DNA of 64,000 bases from Anaerolineae bacterium (GTDB lineage Bacteria > Chloroflexota > Anaerolineae > Promineifilales > Promineifilaceae), in contig JAUIAP010000004.1 in the NCBI GenBank assembly GCA_030425205.1, positions 248,001 through 312,000 of the forward strand. The letters run 5' to 3'. The notes under the pieces were generated by a model. That model was not told where the DNA came from and did no database searches. It saw only the letters and a program-made list of their open reading frames with translations. Position 1 is the stretch's first letter, and the number at the start of each line of letters is the position of its first letter. This document shows, one piece after another, positions 23,211 to 32,398 of the stretch. The position numbers and the translations under genes are program-made.

Positions 23211-25442
23211 CTATCTCGCTTGGACTTCAAATACCGTATCTAATCCTTCCAGCCGTTTTTTCACCCACTCGGCCTGCACCAAATCACGCACTTCTGTCTC
23301 CAAATAGAGACTTTGGTAGGTTGGTCTGGCTTCTTTTTTCGTCCTGACAATGCCGATATTTTGTGGACGCAACACGTTGGCGATGTCCTCTAGAAGATGT
23401 GAGTTGCTGAACGATTTGATGCGGAATGGGACGTGGAAGCTGTTATTATCTTCACCCCAATCGGCCGAAACGATTCGTTCTGGTTCCTCTATCTTCTTGA
23501 GCGCAATCTGCCCACAGTTGGCGCGATGAATTGTCACGCCGCGTCCGCGTGTCACATAGCCCAAAATCCGCTCAGGGGCGATTGGCTTGCAGCACTGCGC
23601 CATGTGGGTCTCAAAACCCGTTTGTCCCATCACGCGCAATCCTTTGCGCCCCTTACTTGTCTGGCGCAACGGTTTTAAGCTGACAGCCTCTTGTGCGACC
23701 GCTTCCAACTCGTCGCGCCGATCGCGCATGATGAGGGCAACTGCGCCGTCAAACTGAGTTTGTGAAATGTCGCCAAAACCTATTTTTGCAAACAGCTCTT
23801 CTGAACTGCAATCTAGCTGGTCAGCGACCTCTTCGGCCGAAATTCTCAACCGCAACCGCCGCAATTCACGTTCAACAAAAACACGTCCTTGCTCAACATG
23901 CAGATGGTGTTCATGTTTGCGGAACCATGCCCGCACCCGATTGCGCGCCTTAGACGTAAACGTATACCCGCTATGTGCGTTCATCCATTCACGCTGCGGT
24001 CGGCCAATGGCGTATTCGTCATCCTTTTTGCCAATCGTGTCGATTTTGACCGTATCGCCAGAGCACAGCTTGTACTTCAAATTGACCATTTTTCCATTAA
24101 CAATTGCGCCACGTGTTCGATGCCCCACGTTGGTGTGAATGGCATAGGCCATGTCGAGCGGGGTCGCCCCCTCTGGCAGATCAATGACGTCCCCTTTCGG
24201 GGTAAAAACATAGATGCGCTTTTCTGGTTTTTTTTCTGGCGCCGCATTTGCGGGGTCGAAAACTTCCCCAACCTTATCAGCTCGCTCACTCAGGACTGAG
24301 CGCAACGACTCGATCTGATTGAGCATGGCGGAGGTGGGTCGTCCCCCCTCTTTGTACGCCCAGTGTGCCGCAAATCCCTGCTCCGCCTCTTCGTGCATTC
24401 TGCGCGTGCGGATTTGGATCTCCATCACGATCCCATCTTCATCGTAAACCGCTGTATGCAGTGAGCGATAGCCGTTCGGTTTCGGGTATTGAATATAGTC
24501 GTCATATTCGGCCGGAATGGGGGTCCAGTAACTATGCACCAGCCCCAATGCGCGATACGTTTGTGCGTACTTTGCCGATTTGACCTGTTCTAGCGTTAAG
24601 GCGGGATTTTCAGGTTCGTCCGAGTCGAGGATGATCCGCAGCGCGTGCGCATCATAGATTTCGCCAAAATCGACCTTTTTACGCTCCATTTTGCGATAGA
24701 TAGAGTAGATATGTTTGGGCCGACCTGTCACTTCGGCCGAAATCTCCAACTCTTCCAACCCCTGCCGCAGTTTGGCCTTCGCATTGGCGATCCGCCGGTC
24801 GCGTTCCATGCGCTTTTCGTCGAGCGATTTGGCAATCTTTTTATACTGTTCTGGTTGTTTATAGCGAAATGCCAAATCTTCAAGCTGCCATTTCAGCGAC
24901 CAGATCCCCAACCGGTTCGCCAACGGTGCATAGATGTTGAGCACATCGGTTGCAATCAGCTTGCGTCTCTCCTCCGATATCTTGGCGGCCGCGACAAGCG
25001 TATGCAATGCCATCACGAGTCGAATGACAACCACGCGCACGTCGCCATCAATTACGCTTAGTGCTGCACGGCGAATCGCCTCCAATGTACGCTCGTTGCC
25101 CCCGCTGCTTTTCTCGGTGTAGATGTCGAGTTTGCGCAGCGCGTAGAGTTTATTGACGATTTCAGGTGAAACTTCGGCCGAAATTTTCCGAAACTCCGCT
25201 GGTTTCGTGACGTGATTTAACAGTCCTGCAATCACCGTATCGAGGCTCATCTCCATCTCAATCAGCGTTTTCGCTGTACGAAGCCCGTGATCGATCTGCG
25301 GGATATCCGCGATAGTGCGCGCATCTGCATAGAGTTGTTGTGCCACTTGATACGCCTGACAAAACGTCTTTTGCGACATTTCATCGGTCAATAGTGTAAC
25401 AATCTCACGCACTGAAACTGGTTCATCTTTTATTTTTGACAT
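23211..25442 (-). CDS. relA: RelA-type (p)ppGpp synthetase with degenerate hydrolase domain
   Basis: 743 residues in the long RSH layout. The N-terminal hydrolase region lacks the key residues: the usual LLHDVVEDT is GLLNHVTKP, and the KLADRLHNMRTL block is replaced by VMALHTLVAAAK, so hydrolase activity is unlikely. The synthetase domain is intact: RPKHIYSIYRKMERK, PKPNGYRSLHTAVY and MEIQIRTRRMHEEAEQG. It carries EYDD before the PKPNGY block, the acidic ExDD form associated with monofunctional RelA. TGS (RIYVFTPKGDVIDLPEGATP), zinc-finger-like (MAQCCKPIAPERILGY) and ACT regions follow. Four octamers lie inside (23461, 23833, 24733, 25174). Confidence 0.92.
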   Translation of the reverse strand: MSKIKDEPVSVREIVTLLTDEMSQKTFCQAYQVAQQLYADARTIADIPQIDHGLRTAKTLIEMEMSLDTVIAGLLNHVTKPAEFRKISAEVSPEIVNKLYALRKLDIYTEKSSGGNERTLEAIRRAALSVIDGDVRVVVIRLVMALHTLVAAAKISEERRKLIATDVLNIYAPLANRLGIWSLKWQLEDLAFRYKQPEQYKKIAKSLDEKRMERDRRIANAKAKLRQGLEELEISAEVTGRPKHIYSIYRKMERKKVDFGEIYDAHALRIILDSDEPENPALTLEQVKSAKYAQTYRALGLVHSYWTPIPAEYDDYIQYPKPNGYRSLHTAVYDEDGIVMEIQIRTRRMHEEAEQGFAAHWAYKEGGRPTSAMLNQIESLRSVLSERADKVGEVFDPANAAPEKKPEKRIYVFTPKGDVIDLPEGATPLDMAYAIHTNVGHRTRGAIVNGKMVNLKYKLCSGDTVKIDTIGKKDDEYAIGRPQREWMNAHSGYTFTSKARNRVRAWFRKHEHHLHVEQGRVFVERELRRLRLRISAEEVADQLDCSSEELFAKIGFGDISQTQFDGAVALIMRDRRDELEAVAQEAVSLKPLRQTSKGRKGLRVMGQTGFETHMAQCCKPIAPERILGYVTRGRGVTIHRANCGQIALKKIEEPERIVSADWGEDNNSFHVPFRIKSFSNSHLLEDIANVLRPQNIGIVRTKKEARPTYQSLYLETEVRDLVQAEWVKKRLEGLDTVFEVQAR

Positions 25443-25707
25443 TAGATTTGGAAGCCTACATCGACTTGTGATAGGTGTGCTACATCATTGTCATAATGAT
25501 ACATGCCCACTCTAACGATCATCTTAACGTTTTCTTGTCGTTTTGTTTACATCTGTCGATCATATGTAAACAAATTTGGAACTTGAGGGTCACCACAATT
25601 TAGCACATTTGTACACTAAATGTATTAACGGCTTGAAACAAACAAAAAAGCGTTCCTCTTTAGGAACGCTTCCGAATCTCACTATTTGGTTGTCTGCTGC
25701 TAACTGC
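25443..25707. other. Intergenic region upstream of relA
   Basis: About 265 bases with an AT-rich leader for the minus-strand relA gene. It also holds a strong minus-strand terminator for the gene to its right (25643-25671). CATCATTGTCATAATGATACATG (split here as CATCATTGTCATAATGAT and ACATG) contains an imperfect palindrome, but no firm promoter was identified. Confidence 0.4.
25643..25671 (-). terminator. Intrinsic terminator of the YtxH-like gene
   Basis: Arms AAGCGTTCCT (25648-25657) and AGGAACGCTT (25662-25671) form a perfect 10-bp stem with a 4-base loop. Read on the minus strand it is followed by a TTTTT tract. It lies 36 bases after the stop at 25708. Confidence 0.9.
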
Positions 25708-25920
25708 TCAGACACCATCAAACCCGGTGGAGGTGGAAGCGTTCATTCCTTCGTCTAGGACAATTCGCGGAGCCTCATAATGGGCGGTCGCAACCTGATT
25801 CTCAGAACCCATGACAAGACTCTTTTGTCGCCCAATGCCCTTATTGGGCGCAAAGACAAGCGCAATCGCTGCGCCCATCAAGCTACCAATGATAAATCCT
25901 GCGAGAAAGTTATTGTTCAT
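25708..25920 (-). CDS. YtxH-like small membrane protein
   Basis: 70 residues starting MNNNFLAGFIIGSLMGAAIA, a glycine-zipper membrane helix followed by LVFAPNKGIGRQ. This matches YtxH-like proteins, whose hallmark is G..G...G....LF.P..G. These are general-stress-associated membrane proteins of unclear role. The tail is polar and Ser/Thr rich. It follows the DUF948-like gene on the same strand, a pairing common in Gram-positive and related bacteria. Only a heptamer repeat (25924-25970) lies between them. Confidence 0.72.
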   Translation of the reverse strand: MNNNFLAGFIIGSLMGAAIALVFAPNKGIGRQKSLVMGSENQVATAHYEAPRIVLDEGMNASTSTGFDGV

Positions 25921-25923
25921 ACG

Positions 25924-25970
25924 AGTTGCTAGTTGCCAGTTGCGAGTAGGAGTGACTTGCGATTGGCAGC
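25924..25970. repeat. AGTTGCN tandem heptamers
   Basis: Three in-register heptamers AGTTGCT, AGTTGCC, AGTTGCG (25924-25944) are followed by more degenerate seven-base units (AGTAGGA, GTGACTT, GCGATTG, GCAGCAT). The element fills the gap between the YtxH-like and DUF948-like genes. Confidence 0.65.
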
Positions 25971-25974
25971 ATGA

Positions 25975-26406
25975 TTACTTGGGCAAGTTCTTCTTAGGGT
26001 CGCCGATCAATGCCTTTGCCCCTGCACGTACACCCGAAACATAGCCTTTTGCCTTGATCGTCGGCTGCACAATATTTTCACTGACAAACTCCGTAGTGGT
26101 TTGCGCGGTGGTTGTGATCTGGTTTGCCTTCTGCAAGATCGGCTTAATTTCAAACTCAAGGGTGTTGACCAAGCGCACAACCATCACCAACAAAATTACA
26201 AGCACTAGCCCAAAAACACATGCCTCTAACGCAATTGCAATAATGAACAGATCGCGCACCACGTCTATTTCTAAGGCAAAACTGCGGGACAGCCAGCTAA
26301 TCCCAAAAACCATCAAAATGCCCAACAGCAATGCGGCGATCACGCCGCCAATGATATATTTTGTGGGAACCAACTTTGCTCGTGTTGAAGAACTCTCTGC
26401 ACTCAT
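25975..26406 (-). CDS. DUF948-like membrane protein
   Basis: 143 residues with two membrane helices (IIGGVIAALLLGILMVFGISWL and, after a short loop, LFIIAIALEACVFGLVLVILLV, quoted in parts as LFIIAIALEACVFGLVLV). A coiled-coil-like Thr/Gln-rich segment follows (ILQKANQITTTAQTTTEFVS). The C-terminus is basic (GAKALIGDPKKNLPK). This resembles the DUF948/YtxG stress proteins that accompany YtxH. A TATACT seven bases before the ATG suggests near-leaderless transcription. Confidence 0.6.
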   Translation of the reverse strand: MSAESSSTRAKLVPTKYIIGGVIAALLLGILMVFGISWLSRSFALEIDVVRDLFIIAIALEACVFGLVLVILLVMVVRLVNTLEFEIKPILQKANQITTTAQTTTEFVSENIVQPTIKAKGYVSGVRAGAKALIGDPKKNLPK

Positions 26407-26413
26407 TGGTTTA

Positions 26414-26442
26414 AGTATAGCATTGCACTCCCATTTTTACAG
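26414..26442 (-). promoter_or_regulatory. Promoter giving a near-leaderless mRNA for the DUF948-like gene
   Basis: On the minus strand CTGTAA (plus 26437-26442) and TATACT (26414-26419) are 17 bases apart. The TATACT is only seven bases before the ATG. The -35 box is weak. Confidence 0.4.
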
Positions 26443-26489
26443 ATAGGTTTTTCTGTATAGACATCTCTCCGATAATTTGTGCAAGCTGG

Positions 26490-29400
26490 TCAAGATGAGT
26501 GGTTTTTAGGCGGTGATGGCCTGTTCCAAGCGCAAAATGTTAGCAAGAGCAATCCAACGATCAGTGGGAAGGCTAAAATGGGGGTGGCAGGAAGAGAGAT
26601 TTCGGCCGATTCCAATCCCACAACCGTCGGCCCACCTGCGGCGATACAGCTCAACTGCACATCATCAACTTGTGCGTAGTAATCCCAATCATTGCCAAAG
26701 TAACGGAAGCGTAACTGCGTGGTATTTAGCGCGAGGCTGAAGCTGAGATTTTCACCATCTATCGTTGTTCCCATCCTGTTGAGGACCGTTACCCATTGTG
26801 TGCCATTAAACGCTTCAATGGCAAATCCATCGCTAGGGTTGAAGCCATAATCGCGATAATACGTCTTTACAGTGAGAGTCGCGGCCTGTGTTGCAGAAAG
26901 GTCGAACGGGTTCGTGGTTAGAATGCTATTGTATGGAAAGCTACCAGCGCCGCGTGCATCACGATTGACACATGCTGCGAGACCATCGCCTCTCGTTTGA
27001 TTACCGAGATTGTTGCACTCAGGTGAATTTGACCTAACCCAATTAAGCCCGCCAACACCGATAACTTCCCAATCTGTCGGGATTCCCGATTCAAATTGCA
27101 CTGTATCTCCGCAAGTCAATGTGCCGGGCCGCGTCACGAAGCTGCCCACCGCTGCATCGCTCGTCCCGCAGGCATTATGGGGCGTGACGCGCCAATAGTA
27201 CAGTTCCCCCAGCGCTAGTTCATGATTCAGCGCAAATTGCGTGGCGACAACCGTCGTACTTGTAATCGGATTGGCAAACGTCGGTTCTGTCGCCAGTTCA
27301 AATAGATAGGATGCCGCTCCCACACTGCTGTCCCATGTAAATGTCGGCGTTGTGCTGACCTCAGTGGCATTGCTCGCAGGGGCTGTTAATTGCGTACTCG
27401 CTGGTGGTGCGGCCGCAAGTGTCAGCGGTAGCGTCATCGTGTGGGTCGCCGTTGGCGCACTACCGCTGATCTCCAGCAGATAGTTTCCAGCGGTGGCACT
27501 AGCTGTCGCCGTCAAAGTCAACAGCGTCGAATTCATGATGGTTGACTCGCCAAATTCGGCCGAAACTCCTGTCGGCAAACTCGTTGCGGCCAGCGTCACC
27601 GACTCATTGAACTCACTGATCTGTTCGATTTGGACGGTGTGGGTGGTGCTATTTGGGAGGCACATTTCGGCCGAATTTGGTGCAATTGACAAGTTGAAAT
27701 CAGCAGCGGGTGCAGGAACAGTGGCGCATATTTCCAATCCCCAACTGTTTAGGCTGCCACCATCAAAGCTATCTGAATCGATGACGGTGAGCGACCATTC
27801 CCCTGTCAGCGATTCACCATCAAAGTTGCTCAGCGGGTCAATCGGCCGATACGCATTCCCATCCGTCGGCGGACAAGGTAGTGTGCTAGAGGCGGCCTCA
27901 TCATCGAGATCAACCGCAAAATCATTTTCACTGGAACAGATTGCCCCAAATAGATCGACCTCTGTGCCAAGTGGGCTAGTTACGCTAAAAGACAGGTCGC
28001 TTATATAGCTGTGCGTCCCTGACAGATTGCGCACGTTGACATCCAAAATCTCGCCGCTGTCAGCAATATCGAGCGTTGAAATGATGGTCGCGGCATCAGT
28101 CGGAATGCTCAGCGGGACATCGCTGCTCGTATAGAGGTTGCAGGCGATGTTGGCCGTGCGGAAGGTAAATTCGGCCGAAGTTTCGCTCTCCCCACACCCA
28201 TTGATCCCATGAACTCGCCAATAGTAGCGCACGTTTGTGCCAAGCTGCGTCGGTATCTTGTAGCTCGTCGCCGCGACAGTCGCAGTCTGGACAATCGTTG
28301 TAAATGCTGCATCTGTCGCCAACTCGACGACATAGCGATTCGCGCCCGTGTCCGTCCACGCTAGCGTCGGCAACAGCGATTGATCGATGCTGTTGTGGGC
28401 GGGTACTTGCAGCGTCGGTGCGGCCGTCGCTGACGCATCTAGCGCAAGGGTCACGGTCGTTGTGTGCTGGCCACTACTCGCCGTACCGACCACTGGAATA
28501 GCGTACACGCCTGCCGTCATATTTTGCGTGCCGAGCGTAAGTTGCGAATCCCCAACTGGGGTCACGGGGTTGGTCGTAAAGCTCCCCGTGGCATTGGCGG
28601 GAAGCAGTGCCGCGAGGGTGACGGGATCAGCGAAGTTCTCAATCGAACCAACCGCAAGGTTGAAAATTGCGTCATCAGCGATACAGGATTCAAGCATCGC
28701 AGGATCGGCCAGTAAGGTAAAATCGGGGGTATCCGAACAGTTATAGCAGACCAATGCGAAATCCTGATCGGTCGCGTCGCCACTATTTGGCACACCATCG
28801 CCCGCCACGTTTGCCGCCGTCACCGTGACAACAATTTGTCCCACTGTTCCCGCTGGCAAGAAGATCGCTTCAACGTTATTGGCCGTATCAAAACTGCCGC
28901 CCGCGACGCTCCAAGCCCCGTCAAAAACGTTCCCCCGATAGACAACGCCATCAACGGATACCTCTAAATTCAAATTGTTAACATCAGGGTCGCCACTCAA
29001 TGCACCGGGTGCATCTGTCCACGTCAACACGATGCGCACTGGTTTTGTACCATCGGCAATCCCGCCTGAAAATGACCATGTTTCCCCCGCATTATCAAAG
29101 ATCGTCGTCTGATCGAACAGTTTGCGCTGACTGTTATCAAATGCAATCGACATATTGGGCATGCCATATCCTTGTGCATTACTGGGTAGCGAGTCATTGG
29201 CAGAAACCCCCGTCAAATAGGTCGGGTGCGCGATCAAATAGGCCTTCATCATGGCGGGGCTTGGCGTTAACCCATATTGATTTTCGAGCCAGTAATAATA
29301 AAGGGAGGTCAGACCCGCGACGGCAGGGGTCGAATGGCTGGTGCCAGAAGATGCCGCAAAAATTGTCTGTCCACTCGGCCGATATTGGTCGCACACGCCC

Positions 29401-31076
29401 AATCCAGTGTAATCAGCGTTTGTGCTGGCTGTCCCTTGAACATGCGTACCTGGCGCAATCACGTCTGGCTTAACACGATTGCCCTCAGCAGGGCCACGAC
29501 TTGAGAAACCAACGACGTCCATCGCATCATCCGCATCGTCTGCCCCGCTACCGCAACCATCTAACCATGAGCCATCATCATCACTCGGCCGCGCACTCTC
29601 AGATGCTCCAACCGTAATCACATTTTTTGCCGTCCCGGGCGAGCCGACCGTCGCTGCATTGCCCCCTTGATTGCCGGCCGCGACAAGTGTGATCAATGCC
29701 TGATTGCCTGTCTCGCTCAAATCGGCATCGCGCACCGCCACATCAAATGCCTGCGCCGCACTGTCATAGCTGCCACCGACGTCCGATCCCCATGAATTGC
29801 TGCTGATAACTGCCCCATTGTCCTGTTGAGACTTGAGTAGGGCCGTATCACTATTGCCACAGTTGCTAAGACTAAAATTGGGGGCAAAGATGCGTGTGCC
29901 TGCAAAGCGTCCGTAAGGGTTAACGCCCTGACCACGCTGATAACCAAGTAGATCGCGGAATGGGAACCCTGCGCGTTGATCATATCCACCCGCAATGTTG
30001 ATGTTGATATGCCCGTGACCATCTTCCCCTTCCCCACTGGTCGCGGCCGTGCAGTTGGCGACATACGCGAGGCGCGACGTCGTTCCATCACCCAATGCCG
30101 TCAGCGTCACATCGCCCGCGCCATTGGTCGTGGTGCCATCACCAATGCCGTCATCTACGATGTCAACAATCGGATAGTCAGCAGGATTCTGGCTGAATCC
30201 AAGTGCGTCGAGCCACGCCAGATAACCCGTGTTGGCTGGGCCTGCTTGTGTCCCATCAAAATTACCCGCAATGAGTTGCGCCTGCACTTCATCGTACAAA
30301 ACACGCGGCAGTCGCTCGCCGATCCAAAAAACATCGGGCTGCTGCAATAGCTGGTCGATCTCGGCCGTTGAAAGCGTCAATTCAGCATTTTGGAACTGCA
30401 AAATTGCATCCCATTGCACATCTCGGCCGATCTGTTGAGTAATCAGGCGTTTGGTCGTCTTGTCGTCGGGATGTTGGATCATTTGCACCGTCACGGGGAT
30501 AGCGGTGCGAAGTTGGCTGCGCTGACGTAACGTGTCGTCTAATTTGAACGTTGGCAAATAGTCAACGACATACTGAATCGTTTCGGCGCGGCGAGATTGT
30601 GCTTGCAGGTTCGTCCGTCCCGCCTCATCTGCCCAGACGAGATAGGCGTTTTGGCTGACGTAATGAATCGGCCGAATTCCCCCAGCTATCAACTCATCCA
30701 GCCATGCCTGCTTGATTGGACCTACAAACTGCACAAGTGATAATTTATGCCCCGTCGCCGTTGTCGCCCCACGGCTCGCTGGCAGATCGATTGGATCGCT
30801 TTGCGTGTTAAACGATTGGACATTTAGGTTGAGCGTGTCGAGCTGCGTGCTTGTTTGAATGGTCGCACGGATTGCTGGGGGCAGTGCGCTGACGGTTTCG
30901 GCCGAAACACGATACAAGCCAAATGCGCCATAATCGTGCCACAGCAAATCGTCCCCAAACACCCCTTTCGGAGCCAACACTTTCTCCCACTGCTCAGCGT
31001 GCGTCACATTACCCCCGCGTGAAAACGCAACGACCGCCCCAACCAACAACAATCCAATGACAAAAATACGACGCAT
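26490..31076 (-). CDS. Large secreted subtilisin-like (S8) serine peptidase with P-domain and C-terminal anchor
   Basis: 1528 residues. A signal peptide (about 1-27) precedes a long propeptide. The S8 domain carries the triad Asp in YPIVDIVDDG (about 305-309), His in GHGHININ (about 354-356) and Ser in SGTSHSTPAVAG (about 580), plus the oxyanion Asn in AAGNQGG. After it come Ig/fibronectin-like modules with repeated motifs (YYWRVHGINGCGESE and later YYWRVTPHNACGTSD). A proprotein-convertase P-domain (SYISDLSFSVTSPLGTEVDL) is also present. The end is SLPATPILAFPLIVGLLLL, a membrane helix, and a short basic tail, so it is probably held at the cell surface. Nine octamers fall in this gene. It is likely a degradative exoenzyme. 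Confidence 0.9.
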   Translation of the reverse strand: MRRIFVIGLLLVGAVVAFSRGGNVTHAEQWEKVLAPKGVFGDDLLWHDYGAFGLYRVSAETVSALPPAIRATIQTSTQLDTLNLNVQSFNTQSDPIDLPASRGATTATGHKLSLVQFVGPIKQAWLDELIAGGIRPIHYVSQNAYLVWADEAGRTNLQAQSRRAETIQYVVDYLPTFKLDDTLRQRSQLRTAIPVTVQMIQHPDDKTTKRLITQQIGRDVQWDAILQFQNAELTLSTAEIDQLLQQPDVFWIGERLPRVLYDEVQAQLIAGNFDGTQAGPANTGYLAWLDALGFSQNPADYPIVDIVDDGIGDGTTTNGAGDVTLTALGDGTTSRLAYVANCTAATSGEGEDGHGHININIAGGYDQRAGFPFRDLLGYQRGQGVNPYGRFAGTRIFAPNFSLSNCGNSDTALLKSQQDNGAVISSNSWGSDVGGSYDSAAQAFDVAVRDADLSETGNQALITLVAAGNQGGNAATVGSPGTAKNVITVGASESARPSDDDGSWLDGCGSGADDADDAMDVVGFSSRGPAEGNRVKPDVIAPGTHVQGTASTNADYTGLGVCDQYRPSGQTIFAASSGTSHSTPAVAGLTSLYYYWLENQYGLTPSPAMMKAYLIAHPTYLTGVSANDSLPSNAQGYGMPNMSIAFDNSQRKLFDQTTIFDNAGETWSFSGGIADGTKPVRIVLTWTDAPGALSGDPDVNNLNLEVSVDGVVYRGNVFDGAWSVAGGSFDTANNVEAIFLPAGTVGQIVVTVTAANVAGDGVPNSGDATDQDFALVCYNCSDTPDFTLLADPAMLESCIADDAIFNLAVGSIENFADPVTLAALLPANATGSFTTNPVTPVGDSQLTLGTQNMTAGVYAIPVVGTASSGQHTTTVTLALDASATAAPTLQVPAHNSIDQSLLPTLAWTDTGANRYVVELATDAAFTTIVQTATVAATSYKIPTQLGTNVRYYWRVHGINGCGESETSAEFTFRTANIACNLYTSSDVPLSIPTDAATIISTLDIADSGEILDVNVRNLSGTHSYISDLSFSVTSPLGTEVDLFGAICSSENDFAVDLDDEAASSTLPCPPTDGNAYRPIDPLSNFDGESLTGEWSLTVIDSDSFDGGSLNSWGLEICATVPAPAADFNLSIAPNSAEMCLPNSTTHTVQIEQISEFNESVTLAATSLPTGVSAEFGESTIMNSTLLTLTATASATAGNYLLEISGSAPTATHTMTLPLTLAAAPPASTQLTAPASNATEVSTTPTFTWDSSVGAASYLFELATEPTFANPITSTTVVATQFALNHELALGELYYWRVTPHNACGTSDAAVGSFVTRPGTLTCGDTVQFESGIPTDWEVIGVGGLNWVRSNSPECNNLGNQTRGDGLAACVNRDARGAGSFPYNSILTTNPFDLSATQAATLTVKTYYRDYGFNPSDGFAIEAFNGTQWVTVLNRMGTTIDGENLSFSLALNTTQLRFRYFGNDWDYYAQVDDVQLSCIAAGGPTVVGLESAEISLPATPILAFPLIVGLLLLTFCAWNRPSPPKNHSS

Positions 31077-31087
31077 TATTGATACCT

Positions 31088-31115
31088 TTTATACAGTTAT
31101 TCGCCGCGCAATCAA
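31088..31115 (-). promoter_or_regulatory. Promoter of the subtilisin gene
   Basis: On the minus strand TTGATT (plus 31110-31115) and TATAAA (31088-31093) are 16 bases apart. The predicted start site is only about five bases before the ATG at 31076, so the leader is very short. Confidence 0.5.
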
Positions 31116-31227
31116 CATTCACGGCCTCACATTTAGCGATAGAACTTTAGATAATTTGACTTACCTGAGCGGTTAAGGAGGGGCCGTTTGGGATAGGAAA
31201 TAGGTACTAGGGAAGAATTGGGGAGTG

Positions 31228-31276
31228 AAAACAAAAGTTGTCGTGCATATTGCGTTCTTTACGCGATACACACGAC
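31228..31276 (-). terminator. Intrinsic terminator of the enolase-superfamily gene cluster
   Basis: Sixteen-base arms 31240-31255 and 31261-31276 pair with three mismatches or wobbles around a 5-base loop. On the minus strand AACTTTTGTTTT follows. It lies just after the stop at 31280. Confidence 0.6.
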
Positions 31277-31279
31277 GTC

Positions 31280-32356
31280 CTATAACCGATGCTCGCGCAG
31301 AAGATCCTCATCAACCGTGACATCTGCCAAATCAGCGATTGCGACATACCCATCGACGATTGGGATCGGCGTGGCAACGATGTCATGCTTCATTTTGAGG
31401 AAGAAACTCAATTCAGATGGATGCTCGATGGCGGCATGGGCGGCAAAAATGGCGTGGCGGCTCATGCCAAGTTTGCTGCTGGCCTGTGAGCCAACCATGA
31501 TTCCGTTGCCGTTTCTTACGGCGAGAGCGCGCATCTGTTGGGATTCAGTGAATCCTGTACGCGCACATTTAATGTTGAGGATGTCAAACGTGTCGAGCGC
31601 AATTTCACGCTGTAGATCGCGCAAAGAAAAGCACGAATCATCCCCAATCAACGCCATTTTGTTTGCCACTTTGAGCGCGTGACGTTCGCGCACCTTTTCA
31701 ACGGGCAGTGGTTCTTCGCAATACAACACGCCTAATTCGCGCAGTTCAGCGAGCCGCTGTGGGGCATCGTCGGCCGACATCGTTTCGTTGGCATCCACAT
31801 AAATATCGAGATCGTCTCCAAACTGTTTGAGCAGCTGGATACGTTCGAGATCGGCGTGGTGATTTCGGCCGATCTTAACCTTCAGCACCCGCACCCCCTG
31901 TTGATAAACGCGCCACGCATCTTCCAACATCTCGTCATTCTCGCCCACGCCCAAAATATAGCTGACGCGCACCCGCTCGCGTGTCGCCCCTAAATGCGCC
32001 GCCAACGTCTGTCCATTCGCCTGCGCGACCGCATCGTGCAACGCCATATCGACCGCACCACGTGCCGTCTGGTTGTTTTTGATTTCGTGCAGGGCGGCTA
32101 AATTTTGGGCAAAATCGACGGGTTGACCAACGACGCGCGGGACAAACTGATTGGCGATGATGTGTTCAATCGAATGAATCGTTTCACCATAGATGGTGGG
32201 TCGCGGCAGCGCTTCGGCCGAGCCCATCGCGCCATTGTCCAAATAAACACGCACCAACACGTGGTGTGCCTCGCTCATTTGACTGTGCTTACCCCAGCGC
32301 AACGTGCCGTGCATGGGCAAGCGGAATGGGACCGTTTCAATCGCTGCAATTCGCAT
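31280..32356 (-). CDS. Enolase-superfamily enzyme (muconate-lactonizing subgroup)
   Basis: About 358 residues from MRIAAIETVPFRLP. The barrel carries the catalytic KxK (RVLKVKIGRN) and three metal ligands in DIYVDANETM, LYCEEPLPV and LIGDDSCF. The second catalytic Lys lies in ILNIKCARTGFT. This residue set defines the MLE subgroup, which includes dipeptide epimerases, o-succinylbenzoate synthase and muconate cycloisomerase. The substrate cannot be assigned from sequence; the neighbouring acyl-CoA carboxyltransferase and SDR point to a catabolic pathway. GGAGA is four bases before the ATG. Its end and the start of the next gene are adjacent, so they are cotranscribed. Octamers at 31770, 31865 and 32214. 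Confidence 0.85.
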   Translation of the reverse strand: MRIAAIETVPFRLPMHGTLRWGKHSQMSEAHHVLVRVYLDNGAMGSAEALPRPTIYGETIHSIEHIIANQFVPRVVGQPVDFAQNLAALHEIKNNQTARGAVDMALHDAVAQANGQTLAAHLGATRERVRVSYILGVGENDEMLEDAWRVYQQGVRVLKVKIGRNHHADLERIQLLKQFGDDLDIYVDANETMSADDAPQRLAELRELGVLYCEEPLPVEKVRERHALKVANKMALIGDDSCFSLRDLQREIALDTFDILNIKCARTGFTESQQMRALAVRNGNGIMVGSQASSKLGMSRHAIFAAHAAIEHPSELSFFLKMKHDIVATPIPIVDGYVAIADLADVTVDEDLLREHRL

Positions 32357-32398
32357 CATTTCTCCATCCTGAATTTGGGTGCGGTGAGTGCCGTTCAA

